22,104 bases of DNA from a virus, in the IMG/VR virus record IMGVR_UViG_3300044678_003434, positions 1 through 22,104 of that record. One strand, given 5' to 3'. Both the position numbers and the translations under genes were made by a program. Below are positions 1 through 5,573 of this stretch, piece after piece (position 1 is the first letter of the stretch; each line of letters begins with the position of its first letter). A model generated the notes under the pieces. The model ran no database searches and was not told the DNA's origin. It saw only the letters and a list, made by a program, of their open reading frames with translations.

Positions 1-152
1 ATATCCTTCTCTACGACAATCCATCGAAGCAATTTGTATTTGCTCTGTTCTGTATATATACAGCGACGAATAACACTTTCCCTTTCTTCATAGGAAGGGT
101 CGAACTTAAACTGAACCGTCTTAAAGTAAACAGTTTCTTTTCGTTTAGACAT
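1..152 (-). CDS. Hypothetical protein, C-terminus outside the window
   Basis: An open frame of 50 codons starts at the ATG at 152 and runs off the left edge, so only the N-terminus is visible (begins MSKRKETVYFKTVQFKF). It is basic and contains RRCIYTEQSKYKLLRWIV near the edge. No family is recognised. Its start overlaps the end of the upstream gene by 8 nt (ATGTCTAA), the same type of overlap as between the dUTPase-like and clamp loader genes in this window. That supports both the start and co-transcription with the minus-strand cluster. Confidence 0.6.
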   Translation of the reverse strand, partial: MSKRKETVYFKTVQFKFDPSYEERESVIRRCIYTEQSKYKLLRWIVVEKD

Positions 153-354
153 ATATTTCAGTTTTTAATTCTTCGATACAACCATCAATCATTTTGATTG
201 CTTCTTTTTCCGTTTGACCTTCCCACCAGACATCATCTATGCAGATAAGGTCTGGCAAATCATTTAGTCCTAATCCAAGATCCTTGTGACAACGGAGGTT
301 AAGAGCTCGTCGAAACTCAGATCTTGTGATACAAGGTTCCTTAAAAAGGCTCAT
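145..354 (-). CDS. Hypothetical 69-residue protein
   Basis: I place the start at the ATG at 354 (MSLFKEPCITRSEF), not at the upstream in-frame ATG at 411, because 354 forms an ATGA overlap with the stop codon of the preceding gene. The product is a small soluble protein with a Trp pair and an acidic C-terminal half (VWWEGQTEKEAIKMIDG). Two Cys and one Cys-His pair are scattered without a clear metal site. No family is recognised. It lies in a chain of overlapping small genes typical of phage early or middle regions. Confidence 0.6.
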   Translation of the reverse strand: MSLFKEPCITRSEFRRALNLRCHKDLGLGLNDLPDLICIDDVWWEGQTEKEAIKMIDGCIEELKTEIYV

Positions 355-521
355 CGGTGTTGAGCACTTAATATGAGGGAAACAAAGAAAGTAACTATAG
401 CAATAAACCAAATAGAATAAACCAACGTAAAAGTCAGGTCTTTAATTTGACGCAATTCGTCAAGAATGAGTTGATGAGGAGTGGGTTCGGTTGTTTTTGG
501 GCGTTTGGTGTTTGTCTTCAT
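351..521 (-). CDS. Small single-pass membrane protein (56 residues)
   Basis: The start is the ATG at 521 (MKTNTKRPKTTEPTPHQ). The frame is open further upstream, but that extension runs through intergenic-looking sequence. The N-terminal half is hydrophilic with several Lys, Thr and Pro. The C-terminal third is one hydrophobic stretch (TLVYSIWFIAIVTFFVSLIL) followed by a short polar end, so a single C-terminal transmembrane helix is predicted. The stop overlaps the next start (ATGA). Function unknown; small membrane proteins of this kind in phages can act on the host envelope, but nothing here shows that. Confidence 0.55.
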   Translation of the reverse strand: MKTNTKRPKTTEPTPHQLILDELRQIKDLTFTLVYSIWFIAIVTFFVSLILSAQHR

Positions 522-565
522 ATAGTATATAATCAAGCCTTCGGTCGGACAGCACAACTCTTATA

Positions 566-706
566 TTAGGATATTTTGATTTGTTTTCTACGTTTGTCAA
601 GATCTCTCTTGAAATTGTCGCCATAACATTTAGAACATACGGGCTTGTCCGTTGTTCCGTATTGCTGCTGACTCCAAACTTTTTTGTTGCAGTGAATGCA
701 ATTCAT
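566..706 (-). CDS. Zinc-ribbon microprotein (46 residues)
   Basis: The frame reads MNCIHCNKKVWSQQQYG then VCSKCYGDNFKRDLDKRRK and ends at a TAA at 566. Two CxxC pairs (C3/C6 and C24/C27) separated by 17 residues form a standard zinc-ribbon or treble-clef type site, and the C-terminus is strongly basic. This suggests a nucleic-acid-binding or protein-binding microprotein, as often seen in T4-like early regions. No Shine-Dalgarno sequence is visible. It fills what would otherwise be a gap of about 190 nt between neighbouring genes on the same strand. Confidence 0.65.
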   Translation of the reverse strand: MNCIHCNKKVWSQQQYGTTDKPVCSKCYGDNFKRDLDKRRKQIKIS

Positions 707-747
707 CGTGCAATCACGATCTCAAACTATCCAGGACACGTCAACTA

Positions 748-1044
748 TTAATAAGCTAAATAACTTTCAGCATCAAATTCAGCAAGGAGTTCAATTTCTT
801 CAGAAACTCCCTCGTTGTTAATGAGGGTTAAGAACTGTCCATTTACTTCTACGTTTTCATTGTCTCCTTCTTCAAAGAGGACTTCAAAATCTAAACCTTT
901 ATCGTGCCAAAACAAACGAAAAAATACATTATCTGGTTCTCCGTTAAGGTCGTAAAGCTCTGGTTCTAAAGCTCTTCCTTCAAGAATGATTGCAGGGCTT
1001 TGGACTAAAAATTCAAAAGCGTTTTGTAGGTTTATTGTTTTCAT
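748..1044 (-). CDS. Hypothetical acidic protein (98 residues)
   Basis: Begins MKTINLQNAFEFLVQSPAI and ends FDAESYLAY. It is strongly acidic (many Glu and Asp, including the EEGDNENVEVNG stretch) with aromatic residues in the middle (VFFRLFWHDKGLDFEVLF). It has no membrane segment and no cysteine. No family is recognised. The leader carries TACAGT and ACTGTA as an inverted pair 20 nt apart, just before the start, which could be an operator or simply part of an AT-rich promoter. Transcribed with the other minus-strand small genes. Confidence 0.6.
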   Translation of the reverse strand: MKTINLQNAFEFLVQSPAIILEGRALEPELYDLNGEPDNVFFRLFWHDKGLDFEVLFEEGDNENVEVNGQFLTLINNEGVSEEIELLAEFDAESYLAY

Positions 1045-1096
1045 TTGTACAGTAATACTTAATGAAATACACTGTAAAAATTACACAAACGAGAAA

Positions 1097-1333
1097 TTAA
1101 AGTCGGCAGGATGGTGTTAAATTAACTTCTTTTCTACAGTCAAGACAGCGAGTTCTATACTCATATTCGTCCTGAATCATTTCAAGAAGAGTTGCAGTTC
1201 CAAACTCATATCGAAGATGCTTTTTTTGCACTTCGTCAAGTTCTGACACAGTATCATATATAGTTGAAAGAGTTTCAAATGAACAATCTTCAAGAAGCTT
1301 ACCAATCGTTTTGATAACAAATGAGTGCCACAT
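1097..1333 (-). CDS. Hypothetical protein with C-terminal Cys motif (78 residues)
   Basis: Begins MWHSFVIKTIGKLLEDCSF. The first two thirds look helical (LSTIYDTVSELDEVQKKHLRYEF). The C-terminus has RCLDCRKEVNLTPSCRL, a single CxxC plus a further Cys, so at most a partial or shared metal site. No family is recognised. It sits 38 nt downstream of the RadA-like gene in the same direction. A TATAAG sequence about 15 nt before the start is a possible -10 element, but I see no matching -35. Confidence 0.6.
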   Translation of the reverse strand: MWHSFVIKTIGKLLEDCSFETLSTIYDTVSELDEVQKKHLRYEFGTATLLEMIQDEYEYRTRCLDCRKEVNLTPSCRL

Positions 1334-1371
1334 AAGCAGATTGTCTTATAGAAGAAAAGAAAAGCAACAGT

Positions 1372-2271
1372 CTACTTTTTAGAGTAGATTGCACTTGGTC
1401 CTCGTCCATCCTTTTTGATCTTGCCGTCATTCGTCAGATCTCGGAGGATCGTGACCATGTAGCCAGATGAGATCTCTGTGTCGTTGATCAGAGTCTGAAT
1501 TGACTTTGGTTGGTCAAGAGCCTCCAGAACGAGATCCTTCTTTGAAGGACCTTGCTTCTTTGAACCTGGTCGCTCTGTCTCAACAGCTTGAAAGTCGAAT
1601 CCAGTCTCCGTAATAGGAAAGCTGACAAAAGATGTACCACCAAAGCGGTTCTTCGTAATATCAATATCTCGAAGACCATCGTCCTCCTTATTCTTCGTCA
1701 TGATCAAATTACAATCGACACTATGAGGAAGAAGAGTAGACCCCTTATAGGAACCAGCCTTAGTAAAGTGCAGAATCGTTCCAATTACGACCTCATTCTC
1801 CTTTGCACACTGAATGATCTTCGTCGCAACGTACTCCTCCATCTCCCGCTTATTCAGGTTCTTCTTGGACGTCAGAGCCGGCAAGCTATCAAGAACAACA
1901 AAGTCAAACTTATGTTCAACAATCTGTTCACAAATCTCATCGATATCGGTGATATTCGCAAGAGGAACACGAGTCACTCCAAGACGCTTCGAAGTAAATC
2001 CAAGCTGCTCAATACCCTCTTCTCCGGAAATATAAGCCGTCTTCTTGCCAGTACGCTCAAGAAGTTCAAGGATCTGGATGAGCATCGAGGTCTTACCAGT
2101 ACCAGGAGCAGCAGCCAGAGTAAAAGCAAATCCAGGAACAAAACCAGCTCCACCAAAGACGTTATCAAGATCAGCCTTTCCGGTTTTAAATCTGCGGTTA
2201 TAAACATCAGGAATCTTAACGTCCTGAGCTCGAGTAAACTGCTTATTGATTGTATTTGTGAGGATGTTCAT
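1372..2271 (-). CDS. radA: RadA-like RecA-fold ATPase with C-terminal winged-helix-like domain
   Basis: RecA-fold ATPase of the RadA/Sms branch (299 residues). Visible motifs: the entry segment TGKADLDNVFGGAGFVPG (30-47), Walker A APGTGKTS (55-62), the RadA-type YISGEEGIEQLGFTSKRLG (80-98), Walker B FVVLDSL (124-130), an HFTKAGSYKGSTLLPHSVD segment matching the RadA HVTKEG...LEHxVD region, and KNRFG (207-211), the motif that marks RadA. Bacterial RadA is about 450 residues, with an N-terminal C4 zinc finger and a C-terminal Lon-like domain. Both are absent here. The last 60 residues instead look like a winged helix (SSGYMVTILRDLTNDGKIKK). RadA drives branch migration in recombination, so a role in phage replication or recombination is likely. 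A DnaB-like or recombinase role cannot be excluded. A sigma70-like promoter lies just upstream. Confidence 0.85.
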   Translation of the reverse strand: MNILTNTINKQFTRAQDVKIPDVYNRRFKTGKADLDNVFGGAGFVPGFAFTLAAAPGTGKTSMLIQILELLERTGKKTAYISGEEGIEQLGFTSKRLGVTRVPLANITDIDEICEQIVEHKFDFVVLDSLPALTSKKNLNKREMEEYVATKIIQCAKENEVVIGTILHFTKAGSYKGSTLLPHSVDCNLIMTKNKEDDGLRDIDITKNRFGGTSFVSFPITETGFDFQAVETERPGSKKQGPSKKDLVLEALDQPKSIQTLINDTEISSGYMVTILRDLTNDGKIKKDGRGPSAIYSKK

Positions 2272-2292
2272 GTGTTGTTTGATTGTTCCTAT

Positions 2293-2321
2293 AGTATCCG
2301 GATTCTATGCGGACAGGTCAA
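2293..2321 (-). promoter_or_regulatory. Sigma70-like promoter for the RadA-like gene
   Basis: On the minus strand TTGACC (2321-2316) is followed after exactly 17 nt by GATACT (2298-2293). The predicted transcription start falls about 15-20 nt before the ATG at 2271. It matches the host-type consensus at 4 of 6 positions in each box and is unlike the NATAAATA octamer used elsewhere, consistent with early or middle expression. Confidence 0.45.
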
Positions 2322-2327
2322 GGTTTA

Positions 2328-2540
2328 TCAGAGGGGACAGCCATCGACGTGAATAAAGTCGATGTCTGTGGACACATCTCCGTTGACCAAAAGTCGATCA
2401 GCATAATCAAGAGTGGCCTCGTAGATCTCTTCTTTGGAGGGTGGTCCAGAGAACTCCAATTCAGTATCGATAAGGACACTGTAAATAACTCGAGACTGAA
2501 CTTTGACCTTTACTGTGTTTTCACTTTTCATGGTGTTCAT
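2328..2540 (-). CDS. Hypothetical protein (67-70 residues)
   Basis: The conserved-looking part begins MKSENTVKVKVQSRVIYSVL and contains a KEEIYEATLDYADRLL helix followed by an acidic beta-like end (VSTDIDFIHVDG). This resembles many short phage proteins of unknown function. Two in-frame ATGs are close together (2540 and 2531). I give the outer one, but a sigma70-like promoter overlaps the ATG at 2540 and would favour 2531. The open frame extends to 2627, but that would overlap the divergent tail operon and its late promoter, so I reject that start. Confidence 0.55.
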   Translation of the reverse strand: MNTMKSENTVKVKVQSRVIYSVLIDTELEFSGPPSKEEIYEATLDYADRLLVNGDVSTDIDFIHVDGCPL

Positions 2541-2567
2541 TATGCAGACACTCGTAGGACAACTCAA
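2539..2567 (-). promoter_or_regulatory. Sigma70-like promoter at the head of the minus-strand cluster
   Basis: On the minus strand TTGAGT (2567-2562) is followed after 17 nt by CATAAT (2544-2539; 5 of 6 matches to TATAAT). The predicted start is near 2532, almost at the ATG at 2531, which would give a leaderless mRNA. It lies back to back with the late promoter of the plus-strand operon. Confidence 0.4.
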
Positions 2568-2606
2568 GCAAACCTTTTGTGTGTTGTAGTTTTCTTGTGC
2601 TGTTGC

Positions 2607-2614
2607 AATAAATA
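2607..2614 (+). promoter_or_regulatory. T4-type late promoter octamer of the tail operon
   Basis: AATAAATA is an exact match to the NATAAATA form of the T4-like late promoter (T4 consensus TATAAATA). Only 5 nt separate it from the ATG at 2620. With the T4 geometry (octamer at -13 to -6) transcription would start at or next to the A of the start codon. Confidence 0.65.
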
Positions 2615-2619
2615 AGTAT

Positions 2620-3153
2620 ATGAGCAAAAAGTTTGATGTAATTTACGAGAATATCCTATGGTCGTTGAGAGAGCAAGAGAGCGACCACTCAGCTTATATT
2701 GGTTCTAATTTTTCAGACGATCTTTCCTCTCTTGTTAAAGTATTGATTGACAACGGTTACGTAAAAGGAAATGTAGAGAGTATCGTAGCTCAACTAATGC
2801 ATCAACAAAATCCAATTAAAGAGCTGAATTTGGACATGCAGGACGGCGCAATTCCTCCTTTGAAGCTGAAAATAACAGGTGGAGAGAAGCCTGCTGATAG
2901 TCAAGAAGACGAAAACTTTGGTGTAACAGTTATCCCCATCGAAAAGCCACAAGAACAAAAAGAATTTAAAAATACAATGCTTGAGACTATCTTTGCAGAC
3001 GTTTTAGCTTTTATCAAAACACAAACCCTGCAGAAAATAGCTCCTGAAGCTGCTGTCGAAACTCTCCTTGCTTCTTCAGGAGCTGCTGCTCAACCTGCTG
3101 GAGAGACCACTCCCGCTCCTACTGAAGGAGAGAGCGCTCTGCCTGGCGTTTAA
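2620..3153 (+). CDS. Unknown first protein of the tail operon (177 residues)
   Basis: Begins MSKKFDVIYENILWSLREQ. A helical N-terminal part (LVKVLIDNGYVKGNVESIVAQLM) is followed by an acidic linker, a hydrophobic helix (TMLETIFADVLAFIKTQTLQ) and a low-complexity Ala/Pro/Thr/Glu tail ending ALPGV. No family is recognised. Being first in a late operon of tail genes suggests a virion or assembly role (chaperone or structural). The N-terminus resembles that of the 14636 gene product (pattern F-D-x-[IL]-[YF]-E-x-[IV]), the only other such start in the window. The stop is 2 nt before the next gene. Confidence 0.7.
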   Translation: MSKKFDVIYENILWSLREQESDHSAYIGSNFSDDLSSLVKVLIDNGYVKGNVESIVAQLMHQQNPIKELNLDMQDGAIPPLKLKITGGEKPADSQEDENFGVTVIPIEKPQEQKEFKNTMLETIFADVLAFIKTQTLQKIAPEAAVETLLASSGAAAQPAGETTPAPTEGESALPGV

Positions 3154-3155
3154 TC

Positions 3156-3845
3156 ATGGCTGAAATTTACGAATTTCGTATACCCCATTACATCAACAAG
3201 ATTTTAAGTTCTCCTGTTGGATCTATCAACAGAGGTTCTTTGTGGGTTGTTGCATTTGAAGATCCTAAAAGTATTTTGAATGCTATTAATCTGGCTTTAA
3301 CATACGAAAAAAAGGAATGGCAAATAGAAAAAGCTGCGAATGCTGTTCTTGGAGAGAATTTTCAAAACAATAGTGGTTGTGTTTTTGTTCAAGCTATTGA
3401 TATTCCAGGAGAGTCAGTTGTTGTTAATCCTGAGGGAAACATTATGTCTAATGCTTTTAGACGTCCTTATGTAGGTCAGGGAATTAATCAATTGCCGGAA
3501 ATGCGTATGACGTTTGTCGATACCAATGTTAGTTTTGCTGATAATTTTTTAAGACCTTGGGTTGTTGCAACTGGAAATTTTGGAATGATAGCTAGAGACA
3601 GAAACGATCAGAAGAATTATAGAACAAATATACAATGTTATAAGCTTGGAGCTTACAGTCCCGATCGTCCTCCAGCTGTTACTCAAAAGATTACTTTCTT
3701 TGATGCTTGTTGTACTTCTGTAGCCAATGAGGAACTTAATTATGCTCCGATGAGTACTCCTGTAATGAGAGAAGCTCGTTTCATCTACAACTATTATAGT
3801 GTAAGTGATGCAAGCGATGGTGGAAATTTCTTCTTAAACAGTTAA
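3156..3845 (+). CDS. Tail tube-fold protein (gp54/gp19-like)
   Basis: 229 residues, beginning MAEIYEFRIPHYINKILSS. The order of features matches the T4 tail-tube fold: IDIPGESVVV near the middle, an RRPYVGQGINQLPEMRMTF strand pair, FLRPWVVATGNFG, then YRTNIQCYKLGAY, a VTQKITFFDACCTSV strand and a final beta strand EARFIYNYYSV. In T4 this fold is shared by gp19 (tube), gp54 (tube initiator) and gp48. The length lies between gp19 (about 160) and gp54 (about 320). Its position in a baseplate operon rather than next to a sheath gene makes a gp54-like tube initiator somewhat more likely, but a major tube protein is possible. No Shine-Dalgarno sequence precedes it. Confidence 0.6.
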   Translation: MAEIYEFRIPHYINKILSSPVGSINRGSLWVVAFEDPKSILNAINLALTYEKKEWQIEKAANAVLGENFQNNSGCVFVQAIDIPGESVVVNPEGNIMSNAFRRPYVGQGINQLPEMRMTFVDTNVSFADNFLRPWVVATGNFGMIARDRNDQKNYRTNIQCYKLGAYSPDRPPAVTQKITFFDACCTSVANEELNYAPMSTPVMREARFIYNYYSVSDASDGGNFFLNS

Positions 3846-3853
3846 GCTAATTA

Positions 3854-4729
3854 ATGAAGTTTCAGTTGCAGGTATCCGAACAAGTTGTATCTTGTGAGGA
3901 ATTAACAGTTTCTCTATATAAAGATCTTCTTAAAAGTATTTATGGAGATGAGCCTGATATTCAAGTGTTTATACAAACGGTTAGTAATATTCTTTCCTCA
4001 TTAACTGATAAACCTCTTTCCTTTTTCGAGAACTTATCTGTGATGGATTTAATGTCTTGTCTTTTGCAATTAAGAATGAACTCTCTTGGAGATAGAGTTA
4101 TCGTAAGTCTTAATTTAGATGATGCTAAAAGGTCTTTGGAACTAAGATTGGATTGGGTTAATGAAGAAATTTTAGATTTTAATAAAAGCAATATCAAGAA
4201 TACTATAAAAGTAGGTACAATTGAAGTAGAGATAGATTCTCCTTCTCCTATCAGGCTTATTGAAAAAATTAGTGATGAATATTTATATTTTGTAAAAAGT
4301 ATCAAAATAGATGATAAAATTTTAGTTATAGAAACAAATGATGAAGCGAAGAATATTACAGAAAGGCTTCCTATCAAGGTAACTTTTGCTATCATTGAAC
4401 ACTTTGAAAAAATTATAAAAGAAATAAAAAGCTTAAACTTTTTAAAGAGATATAAAATTACAGAACACAATCTAGGATTCATTCCTTCAAACGATTCTCT
4501 TTTATGGTTTACAAAATTAATCTTTAATGAGTCTTTGGAATCCTTTTATGACAACATCTTCTATCTAGCAAAGTTGGCTAATATTCCTCCAAGCTATACT
4601 GAGAGTTGTAGTGTAGGAGAATATTTTGTATATACTGGAACTCTACAGAGAACATTAGCTCAACAAAATAGTGAACAACAAGACTCATCTATGTTGCATA
4701 ATGAGGCAACGAGCGATTTTCCTAACTAA
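3854..4729 (+). CDS. Baseplate hub/assembly protein, T4 gp26/gp28 family-like
   Basis: 291 residues. The N-terminal 100 residues follow the T4 baseplate gp26/gp28 pattern: a short beta start (MKFQLQVSEQVVSCEELTV), a helix ending in a count-and-partition segment (VFIQTVSNILSSLTD), then the typical LSVMDLMSCLLQLRMNSLGD, matching the family's DxxxLFLxLRxxSxGE. The C-terminal part is helical and acidic or Lys-rich, with an aromatic stretch (SLLWFTKLIFNESLESFYDN). In T4 such proteins belong to or assist the central hub. The next gene codes for a second protein of the same pattern, as gp26 and gp28 do in T4. Which is which cannot be told from the sequence. Confidence 0.6.
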   Translation: MKFQLQVSEQVVSCEELTVSLYKDLLKSIYGDEPDIQVFIQTVSNILSSLTDKPLSFFENLSVMDLMSCLLQLRMNSLGDRVIVSLNLDDAKRSLELRLDWVNEEILDFNKSNIKNTIKVGTIEVEIDSPSPIRLIEKISDEYLYFVKSIKIDDKILVIETNDEAKNITERLPIKVTFAIIEHFEKIIKEIKSLNFLKRYKITEHNLGFIPSNDSLLWFTKLIFNESLESFYDNIFYLAKLANIPPSYTESCSVGEYFVYTGTLQRTLAQQNSEQQDSSMLHNEATSDFPN

Positions 4730-4756
4730 TTTAAGGTTGTCTTTTGTTCTATTAGA

Positions 4757-4764
4757 TCTAAATA
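4757..4764 (+). promoter_or_regulatory. Late promoter-like octamer before the second gp26/gp28-like gene
   Basis: TCTAAATA differs from TATAAATA at one position and lies exactly 5 nt before the ATG at 4770, the same spacing as the exact octamer at 2607. It sits in the only gap of some 40 nt within the first half of the operon. Confidence 0.35.
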
Positions 4765-4769
4765 TCTAA

Positions 4770-5552
4770 ATGGATACATCTTCAAACAAAGAGTTTTACG
4801 ATCTTTTAAACTCTGTAACTACTACTGAGTCTTTCAGTTTAACGCTTACAGACGGAAAGGAATATACTTTTAAACAGCTTTCTACTTCGCAATTAAAAGA
4901 TCTTATCAAGACCGTTGTCGATAGCCCATTGACTCAGGCTGTATTCAATAATACTATTTCAAGAATCATGAGAGAATCTCTTGTTACAGAGGGAATTGAT
5001 GCATCTCTCTTTAATGTTGTAGACAGACTTCTTTTCACATTAGAAACAAGAATTCAATCCATTTCTCCAAGAATTACTCTTTCCAAAGAAGATCTTATAG
5101 AAGAAGTTGATCTCCAAAAGGTTAAACAAAAACTTACAGAAAATATAAAGAATAATTCTACTTTATTTGCTGATGATTCTAATATTTCTAATCAGGTAGA
5201 GCTAACATTTGGTGTTCCTCTCATTAAAACAGAAACTCAACTTAATGACGAACTCTACAAGGACATTAATTTAAACATCGAAAACCAAGAGGAACTTCGT
5301 AAAATTCTTGGAGAAACCTTTATCAACGAGCTTGCAAAGAGCATTAAAGTAGTTAAAGTGCAAGATAAGGAATTAGACCTCTCTACTGTAACATTCAAGT
5401 CCCGCTTAAAAACGGTTGAGTCGCTTCCTGCTTCTCTTATCAGTAATGTAATTTCTTATATCGAAAAATATAGAAAAGTCTTGGATGACAGCTTGTTAGT
5501 TAAGGAAGATCTTTCTGTTCCCATAGACGGCTCACTCTTCTCTCTACGATAG
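4770..5552 (+). CDS. Second baseplate gp26/gp28 family-like protein
   Basis: 260 residues, beginning MDTSSNKEFYDLLNSVTT. After a beta start (FSLTLTDGKEYTFKQLSTSQL) it has the helix and core FNNTISRIMRES...ASLFNVVDRLLFTLETRIQSIS, the same arrangement as in the preceding gene and in T4 gp26/gp28/gp51-type baseplate proteins. The conserved Arg of the LR motif is replaced by ETR. The C-terminal half is charged and helical (RKILGETFINELAKSIKVV). It is likely a hub or assembly partner of the preceding protein. Assignment to one T4 gene is not possible. The 40-nt gap upstream carries a late promoter-like octamer. Confidence 0.5.
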   Translation: MDTSSNKEFYDLLNSVTTTESFSLTLTDGKEYTFKQLSTSQLKDLIKTVVDSPLTQAVFNNTISRIMRESLVTEGIDASLFNVVDRLLFTLETRIQSISPRITLSKEDLIEEVDLQKVKQKLTENIKNNSTLFADDSNISNQVELTFGVPLIKTETQLNDELYKDINLNIENQEELRKILGETFINELAKSIKVVKVQDKELDLSTVTFKSRLKTVESLPASLISNVISYIEKYRKVLDDSLLVKEDLSVPIDGSLFSLR

Positions 5553-5558
5553 GTTCGC

Positions 5559-5566
5559 AATAAGTA
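5559..5566 (+). promoter_or_regulatory. Late promoter-like octamer before the tape measure gene
   Basis: AATAAGTA differs from NATAAATA at one position and lies 7 nt before the ATG at 5574. The leader from TAAGTAAT to GACGATG is nearly repeated before the next gene at 7698, suggesting a shared expression signal. Confidence 0.3.
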
Positions 5567-5573
5567 ATTGACG

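Noticed and set aside
1588-2352. Plus-strand open frame of 254 codons
   Set aside because: It lies opposite the RadA-like gene, whose motifs are clear. Its product is low-complexity (Ser, Arg, Lys, Leu) with no recognisable domain.
3961-4482. Minus-strand open frame of 173 codons
   Set aside because: Opposite the gp26/gp28-like gene; its hydrophobic Ile/Leu/Ser-rich product is what the complement of a Lys/Asp/Glu-rich gene gives.
5568-5573. TTG start two codons before the tape measure ATG
   Set aside because: The ATG at 5574 is immediately available and lies at the expected distance from the late-type octamer; nothing supports the TTG.
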